Positions 59,001-64,000 of a stretch of DNA of 64,000 nt are shown in pieces. Every line of letters starts with the position of its first letter. Positions within the stretch are counted from its first letter, which is position 1. The translations under genes were made by a program, and so were the position numbers. Source of the stretch: Archilochus colubris (Eukaryota > Chordata > Aves > Apodiformes > Trochilidae); the NCBI GenBank assembly GCA_023079485.1, contig CM041104.1:1489676-1553675 (forward strand), read 5' to 3'. The notes beneath the pieces were generated by a model, which saw only the letters and a list, made by a program, of their open reading frames with translations, made no database searches and had not been told where the DNA came from.

Positions 59001-62000
59001 CCCACAAACACCTCCAAACTTGGAGTGGCCCTGAAATGAGGGCCCCTGCTCTGGCTGCACAACATCTCCCTGGAGTTCAGAACAGGACTGAGCCCAGAGA
59101 GCAGAGGCAAAGGGCAGAGCCTGCTGGTTGTCCAGAAGCTCAGGAGATGGAGGCTGTGTCCTGGGCTTCCCTCTGCACTCTCCCTGCTGGGCTGGTTGTT
59201 CCCTGCCTCCTAAGGGAAAGGGAGCCAGGAGGGCATCAGGCTGGGTGACCTCCCCTGCCTTGTTCTGTTGCCTCACAGCTGCCATGCACAACCCAGCATC
59301 CTGCAGGTAAAACCCAACCTCTTTATAGGGGGAGGGCAATAAGAGAGGTCTTTTTATCCTTCAAAACCAATCTGAAGAAGGCTTCAGACTACCTCAGGTG
59401 ATGTGGCTATGGCAGCTTGCTCTTTTTTCCATGCTCCTGGGAGAAGGGGAGAGGTTTTGGGGCCCCCCAGAAAGAAGTAGAGCTGGGGAGAGGAGGATCT
59501 TGAACTGCAAGGACTAAATCAGTCCAGCACACAGCCAGCCCTTAGGAGGGCTCAGAAAGGAGGCATGAGGTGAATTTCTACTGTGCTGCAAGCCACATAC
59601 CCTGCTCTGTCCTGGGTTTGGTCTAAAGACTTTCAGGTTATTGGAAATTCTTTTTTAAAAATAATTTTAAAATCCACATACTTGGTGTAAAGCAATGAAA
59701 AATGTTTTTGAGTTTGTGAGGTTCTGTCTTCAGGCTGAACCATGAAGTTATTCCCTAAACAAATCCTGTTTTAACATAAAAAAGGGTGCTTTTTCACAGT
59801 GTCTGTAAGTCAGAGCATGGCTCTCCTTTGATTCCTGTAGGTTAGAGAAAGGACTGACATGATGTTGTGTTCCCAGCCATACTGCCATCTCCACAGCTTT
59901 TCCAAAGTTTGTAGTTATCCCAGATCTGCATTTGTCCAAATGTGTTTGCAGCTATTTTAGTTAAAATCAGACAACTTTTTGGACACTCCTGTGTTTGTCA
60001 TCGTGAGGTTGTGGCTTCTGTCTGCACTGGATAAGTATTGGAGAGGTACCTGGAGGCCTCATGGTCCCCTTGCTCTGTTATGAAAGGCACAGTGCAAAAA
60101 ACCCTTAATATTTTGCTTGGGAAAAGACCTTTGTTTTCCTAGCAAATAATCATGAAACGGGTCATGAAACTGTTCTACAGATACCCAGCTGGAAACCAGC
60201 TTAATCTCCTGTATCTGCCAGCTGCTGGAGAAGCCTCAGGGTGCTTTCCTGTTGCATAATGAAAGCTGTTAGCAGGAAAAAACTGTGTTAAGTCACAGTC
60301 ACCCTTGCCTGGGGTGACAGGGCAGGGCCTGTGGGGAACATTATGCAGCAGTGTGGTCAGGATCTGTCCAGCAGGTACCTATGGAGCTGTACCTGTATTT
60401 TTAGTGGTGTTGAAGGGAAAGCTGCCTGTCCCCTGTGGGTGGGTACAAGCCCCCAGGCAGGCAGTGGTTGGATCTGTTGAGTTTGGGTCTCTGCCCTCCC
60501 AGCCATCTGCCCACCCTGGGTTGTACTGCAGTTCCCAAAGTGCTCTGGCACACAGTCGCCAGGGACTGCTCCAGCCTCTCCCACCTTACTGGGCCTCTCC
60601 CATCATCTTGCTGACAGACAGGATGTTCCCAGGGGGGTGGGCTGGAGGGAGAGGGGTGCCAGCTGGGCTGTGGGAGCTGAGTAGCATTGGTGATGTCATG
60701 AACCCCTAGGGACAGAGGGACATAGGACACCCAGTTTCTGTTGCAATGCAGAAACATCACTAAAAGCCACTGATAAGAGATTTTGGTCAGAGGAAGACAC
60801 AGTCCCAAAGCCTGTACAAAGTCTGTACAAAGCAACCTGCTTTTGGCAGTGCTTGGTGTGAGAGGTTTGACAGGGCTGCAGATTGCAAGAGCTGCACTGA
60901 GGCAGCAGCTGTGGTCAGGAGAGCAGTGTGGATGAGGCTCTTGCTGCTGGCCTTCAGAGTTCCTGTACAGGCAGCACACATAACAGAGACTCCTTCTTCT
61001 CTTTGCAGGAACATGACATTGAGACAGCATTTGGAGTGGTCCATGTCACCATGAGGGGCACACCCAAGGGGAACAGACCTGTCATCCTCACATACCATGA
61101 CATTGGCCTCAACCGTAAGCTCTTGCATTCCCAGCAGCCTGAAGAAGTGTTTGTGCTCTTTGCTCCTGAGTGTAGGGAGCAGTGGGACTCTTGAATTGAG
61201 ATGGGACAGCTCACAGCAGGGTAAAAAGATAAGGGTCTGCAGGAGGGGAGCACATGGCATGGTCCTGTCTGTCCAACAGCTCTTGAAGGGCCTGGCCACA
61301 GTGGACCCACCACAGTCCACCCACCACCTTGTGCTCTAGCTGACCTTGTTGCACTGCATGAAAGACCTACCACAAGGCATCTGCTCCCTGGGCAGGTGAA
61401 TAAATCCCTTTACAAAGCTTTAGAAGTAATGTAATGTTTGCAGTGGGCTCAGTTGCTCTTTCCATGTCTTCCCACCCAGCATCTCCTGTTGTGTTCACAC
61501 AGATATTCCTCAGTACATAATGTGAGTACCCAAGAAGGCCCCATCAGCATCCCCTGCCCTGCAGGATCAGGGGGGGGTGGCTCAAGAAGACTGTTAGGGG
61601 GGTGGATTGCAATAAAACTTCAGGAAGTGTCTCATTTCTTTTTGTTGTTGTTGTTGTAGACAAATCCTGTTTTAATGCATTCTTTAACTTTGAAGACATG
61701 CAAGAGATCACTCAGCATTTTGCTGTGTGCCACGTGGATGCACCAGGCCAGCAGGAAGGAGCCCCCCCATTCCCATCTGGGTAAGAGCTCTGCAGAGACC
61801 ATTGCTGTTCCAGGTGTGGTTAAACTGAAGTAGCACCCAGATCAAGGCAGCTGGGACTGGCAGGCTAAGTGTAGGGGGAGGCAGCTTTCAGAGGAAATGG
61901 GAAGATGAGGAGCCTTCCCAGGGGCATTCAGGGAACTCTCCCATCACTGAGGCATGGGTAAAGCCCCTCAGTAGTGGTGAGTGCTGGTACCAGCTTTCTG

Positions 62001-62711
62001 ACTTCAGCATGAGCCCAGCACACTGCTGTCTAGCTGGCATTCCTTGCTTCATCTATCCAGCTCCCCACAGAAGTCTGCCTGCCCCAAAACCCCACAGCTC
62101 TGTGTTAGTCTTGCTCTGAGGGATGGGATCTGTGTAGCTGGCAGTATCATTGCAAAATAATCACCTGTGCACGTGCCTGTCAGATGTTCCCTGGGTGGAA
62201 CTGGAAGGTTGTCTCTGTTTGAGCTGTGTTTAGAGGTGCTTCAACTTCAGTCTCTCTTGATTTTCAGGTACCAGTACCCCAGTATGGATGAACTGGCTGA
62301 AATGCTGCCAGCTGTTGTGACACACCTGAAGTAAGTCCCTGAAGGGAAAGGGGATGAGGCAGCTGGATACATTCCAGCCATTCCAGCTCCCTGCTTACAG
62401 CATCTGATTTCTCACTGAGTTGTCCCAAGAGGCATCTCCTAACCCCTGTAACCCTGGCTGGTTCTCATCCTGGGAACACTGTCTGCCACATGAGACAAAT
62501 CTATGGCTGCTGCAGCACTGCTGGATTGCTTTGAAAATAAACCACAGAAGAGCAGCTGGATGCAGAAAGGCAAAAGGCTTTGCCCCTTTAGGGATGCTTT
62601 AGCTGTGAGCTTATGTTAGCCTTGCTGATTGTGAAATTCCTGTATTTCAGCCTGAAAAGCTTCATTGGGATTGGACTAGGAGCTGGTGCTTACATCCTCA
62701 GCAGGTGTGCA
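44040..62711 (+). CDS. NDRG3: NDRG3, N-terminal 148 codons in six coding exons (gene continues past the window)
   Basis: This is N-myc downstream-regulated gene 3, a cytosolic alpha/beta-hydrolase-fold protein without hydrolase activity, reported as an L-lactate-binding, oxygen-regulated signalling protein. Joining 44,040-44,096, 47,162-47,197, 61,009-61,114, 61,660-61,780, 62,268-62,330 and 62,651-62,711 gives 444 nt with no stop. The product starts [19 protein letters not shown], which I recall as identical to human NDRG3 and different from NDRG1, 2 and 4. Family landmarks are [14 protein letters not shown] (51-64), the [12 protein letters not shown] stretch (90-101) and [12 protein letters not shown] (134-145). 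In that last stretch the usual GxSxG serine nucleophile is absent, as in all NDRG proteins. All junctions are GT-AG and phases agree (0, 0, 1, 2, 2, 0). The start ATG has a strong context (A at -3, G at +4). The remaining ~225 residues, including the C-terminal phosphorylated tail, lie beyond the right edge; no further exon is visible in 62,712-64,000. Identity is very secure; function comes from the family. Confidence 0.97.
44183..44361 (+). mobile_element. CR1 LINE 3' fragment in NDRG3 intron
   Basis: GGTTGCCCAGAAGAGCTGTG to CCATTCTGTGATTTTATGAA. It begins only 86 nt downstream of the NDRG3 ATG exon donor and is in the sense orientation. Confidence 0.88.
45931..46434 (+). mobile_element. 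CR1 LINE 3' fragment in NDRG3 intron
   Basis: GATCCAGGGGCTGGAGCACC, CTGGGATTGTTCAGCCTGAA and GAGACTCTGGCCCAGGTTGC, ending CATGATTCTGTGATTCCAT. It is a different CR1 subfamily from the 5.8, 8.6 and 41 kb copies. Confidence 0.92.
47162..47197 (+). CDS. NDRG3: NDRG3 36-nt coding exon (12 codons, phase 0-0)
   Basis: This very short exon encodes [12 protein letters not shown]. It lies between a pyrimidine-rich tract ending TTGTTAACAG and the donor CAG|GTAAGA. The human counterpart as I recall it is [12 protein letters not shown]. It is a symmetric exon, so skipping it keeps the frame. This fits the known human isoforms of 375 and 363 residues, which differ by 12 residues. It is flanked by introns of 3.1 kb and 13.8 kb. 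Confidence 0.95.
55600..56040 (+). pseudogene. Possible ancient LINE reverse-transcriptase remnant
   Basis: Broken frames give [20 protein letters not shown], which resembles the PQGSVLGP(L)LF region of LINE RTs. Before it lies a stretch resembling the K-G-x-S region ([11 protein letters not shown]). No nucleotide match to the CR1 copies here is evident, so it would be old (CR1/L2-like). Assignment is weak. Confidence 0.35.
55688..55739. repeat. 26-bp tandem duplication
   Basis: AGTAACCATATAAATAAAGG is followed 26 nt later by AGTAACTATATAAATAAAGT. It lies inside NDRG3 intron 3, within or beside a decayed LINE segment. Confidence 0.75.
57290..57337. repeat. 24-bp tandem duplication
   Basis: AAAGTATGTTTGGCAAGGGC is repeated 24 nt later with GGGT in place of GGGC. 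It is a local duplication in NDRG3 intron 3. Confidence 0.8.
58683..58788. repeat. Inverted repeat (19-bp perfect stem, 56-nt loop)
   Basis: TAACTCACTGACCTGGCAG at 58,690-58,708 is the exact reverse complement of 58,765-58,783. The pairing extends outwards to AGCTT/AAGCT (58,683-58,687 with 58,784-58,788) past a 2-nt bulge. It lies in NDRG3 intron 3, so the nascent RNA could fold into a hairpin. Confidence 0.9.
61009..61114 (+). CDS. NDRG3: NDRG3 exon, residues 32-67 (start of the hydrolase-fold domain)
   Basis: The acceptor is TTCTTCTCTTTGCAG and the donor is AACC|GTAAGC. The 106 nt encode residues from EHDIET to IGLN plus the first base of His67. They include the family signature [13 protein letters not shown]. 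Asp62, reported to contact lactate in human NDRG3, is present. Against the human protein as I recall it, Thr38-His39 is Ala-Phe here. Confidence 0.96.
61660..61780 (+). CDS. NDRG3: NDRG3 exon, residues 67-107
   Basis: The exon of 121 nt encodes [30 protein letters not shown] and PPFPSG, almost unchanged from human as I recall it. The acceptor tract carries a (TTG)n run, TTGTTGTTGTTGTTGTAG, just before 61,660. The donor is CTGG|GTAAGA. A run of seven C in the Ala-Pro-Pro codons (61,762-61,768) is a spot where sequencing indels would be easy to make. Confidence 0.96.
62268..62330 (+). CDS. NDRG3: NDRG3 exon, residues 107-128
   Basis: The exon of 63 nt encodes [20 protein letters not shown] and contributes two bases of Asn128. 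The acceptor is CTTGATTTTCAG and the donor is CTGAA|GTAAGT. It is the shortest internal exon of the hydrolase-fold region, with introns of 487 and 320 bp on either side. Confidence 0.95.
62651..62711 (+). CDS. NDRG3: NDRG3 exon, residues 128-148 (pseudo-nucleophile elbow)
   Basis: The exon of 61 nt encodes [20 protein letters not shown]. The acceptor is TGTATTTCAG and the donor is GCA|GTAAGT. The turn that holds the catalytic serine in true alpha/beta hydrolases reads G-L-G-A-G here, so the protein cannot use the classic mechanism. Gly138 and Ala139, reported lactate contacts, are kept. Codon 147 is TGT (Cys) where NDRG family members have Phe as far as I recall. Confidence 0.95.
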
Positions 62712-64000
62712 GTAAGTATCTCTTCATTTCCTTGGGTCTCACATGAGCTGTGGTCTTCCACTGGTCAGACAGAGCATTTGTGGGCTCTGGCAAAGCAGCA
62801 GTAATGACAGCAGGGCTGCAGGGAGCCCGGTGAGAGCTACTTCGTATCCAGATGGTTAAATTGGAGCAGCCAAGGATACTCTGAAGCTATGCCAGGCTGG
62901 AAAGATTGTAATGTGGTGTCTTTGAGTCAGGAGAGCCTATCCTGGCTACTAGGAATATCCAGCCTCATGTCTTCACAAAGTGAAGTGGTGTTTCCAGTGT
63001 TTGTGCTTTGGTGATGTGCTGTGTACCAGCACTGATGGGGAATGTGATTTTTCCCTGGAAGGAAGCAGATTTTGTACTCCACTCTGACAAGTGAGTTCGA
63101 GCTTTATCTTGGTACTTCAGCATTTTTCTTTAGCAGAGTGTTTATGAGCATGTGAAATCACTGGATGTAGTTTAGCAGGCTGAGTTTTTCTGAGATAGTG
63201 TTTCCTTCAAGTTAGTGAGTGCAGAGTTGTCAGTGGTTTAGGCCACCTAAGGCTTCCTAAGGCCACTTCACCATGCAGCCCCTCCTGCAAAAAGTGCTCT
63301 GCTTCTCATTTCCTTCAGTCAGAGCTGAGCCTGGGGCTGTGTGATGGACTGGTGTTTGCTCTGGTTCTTTGTGTTTTATACTCTATCTAGTTTTCAGGTT
63401 TGAAAAGAAGCCTTTGGCTTCAGCCCAGTGCAGTGCCAGAAAGGCCCTGTCCTGGACTGCAGAGAGTGTCCTGCTGAGGACAGGGTTGTTTCCTTCTGTT
63501 TAACCCCTGCTAGTGTGTGCAGAGGGGCTGTCCTAGAACTTCAGCTGTGGAGTCAGCAGGCAGGAGCTCCAAGGTCTCTGGCTGTGTTAAACTGCTGTGT
63601 TTGTCCAGCCTGGCAAGCAGTTCTCAAAATACCTCAAAATATTTTGAGCCCCCACCCCTCCCCCAGGTAAACTGCAGGGTGCTGGGGTGCCAGGCTGGAG
63701 CAGGGGAAGGGTTTCTGTGGGTGGGGGTGGCCTGGTCAGTTGTGTGCCCCTGAGCTGGAGCTTCCCAGGCCTCTGCTCAGGCTGCAGGTGCTTGCAGCTC
63801 CTGTGCCATTTCCCAGCTCTTGCCAGTTTGCCACGTCTCCTCTTGGAGACTGCCTCATCCTGCAGTGGAAGAAAAGTGCTCTTTGGGCACAGGAGTTTGT
63901 GCAGGTCCTTCCTGGAGGTGCCAGGTTGGAGCACAGAGTCACTGCTCACAGCCTGAGCAGGAGCTGTGGCTGCACCAGATCCAGGGGTGACCAGCAGGCA
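62712..64000 (+). other. NDRG3: NDRG3 intron, 5' part to the window edge
   Basis: At least 1,289 bp of the next intron. I looked for the following conserved NDRG3 exon, which should encode a stretch near LNHPELVEG, and did not find it, so it lies beyond 64,000. No repeats are recognised. GC content rises towards the right end. Confidence 0.85.

Larger units (their letters stand above)
47198..61008 (+). other. NDRG3: NDRG3 13.8-kb intron
   Basis: This is the longest intron proven in the window. It contains a probable decayed LINE segment (55,600-56,040), small tandem duplications (55,688-55,739; 57,290-57,337) and a 19-bp perfect inverted repeat at 58,690-58,783. Many open frames occur but none has the look of a conserved exon. 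The longest is a 192-codon + frame at 58,406-58,984, which is judged incidental. Notably, it carries no recognisable young CR1 copy, unlike the rest of the window. Confidence 0.85.

Noticed and set aside
1..64000. CRISPR arrays, operons, tRNA or rRNA genes
   Set aside because: No spaced direct-repeat array, ribosome-binding-site-led gene cluster or cloverleaf sequence was seen; the window is vertebrate nuclear DNA.

Overview
The window looks like a piece of a bird genome. It carries many CR1 LINE fragments on both strands, several ending in the ATTCTATG-type 3' tail. It also has a decayed endogenous-retrovirus pol relic, two CpG islands, and long introns with GT-AG splice sites. Codon use and gene structure are vertebrate, and no bacterial or phage features are present. 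The order of bird cannot be decided from the sequence alone.

The only gene identified with confidence is NDRG3, on the + strand and incomplete at the right edge. Its start codon lies in an exon at 43,991-44,096. Further coding exons follow at 47,162-47,197, 61,009-61,114, 61,660-61,780, 62,268-62,330 and 62,651-62,711. Together they give 444 nt, or 148 codons in one continuous frame, matching the N-terminal part of the roughly 375-residue NDRG3 protein (an alpha/beta-hydrolase-fold pseudo-enzyme reported to sense lactate). The rest of the gene lies beyond 64,000.

The NDRG3 first exon is not proven. Two CpG islands lie upstream. The one at about 13.2-14.1 kb has a GC box, NRF1-like and YY1-like sites, and a candidate first exon ending at a CAG|GTGAGC donor. 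The one at about 35.0-35.56 kb has a perfect RFX X-box, a 26-bp tandem array and a candidate donor. If either serves NDRG3, most of 14-44 kb is intron 1.

Region by region: 1-13 kb is repeat-rich. It holds an ERV pol relic on the minus strand, two copies of an LTR-like dispersed repeat, five CR1 fragments and one weak candidate exon at 1,079-1,191. At 13.2-14.1 kb is CpG island 1. From 14 to 34.7 kb is mostly unannotated intron-like sequence with small CR1 pieces, a 380-bp polypyrimidine minisatellite at 28.76-29.14 kb and a LINE ORF1-like relic. At 35.0-35.56 kb is CpG island 2. From 35.6 to 44 kb come CR1 relics, including a dead reverse-transcriptase segment. From 44 to 64 kb is NDRG3, with a 13.8-kb intron 3 that contains a striking 19-bp perfect inverted repeat at 58.7 kb. 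I did not find a previously undescribed multi-gene system. The most interesting items are the NDRG3 protein changes, the two candidate promoters, the structured repeats and the hairpin.
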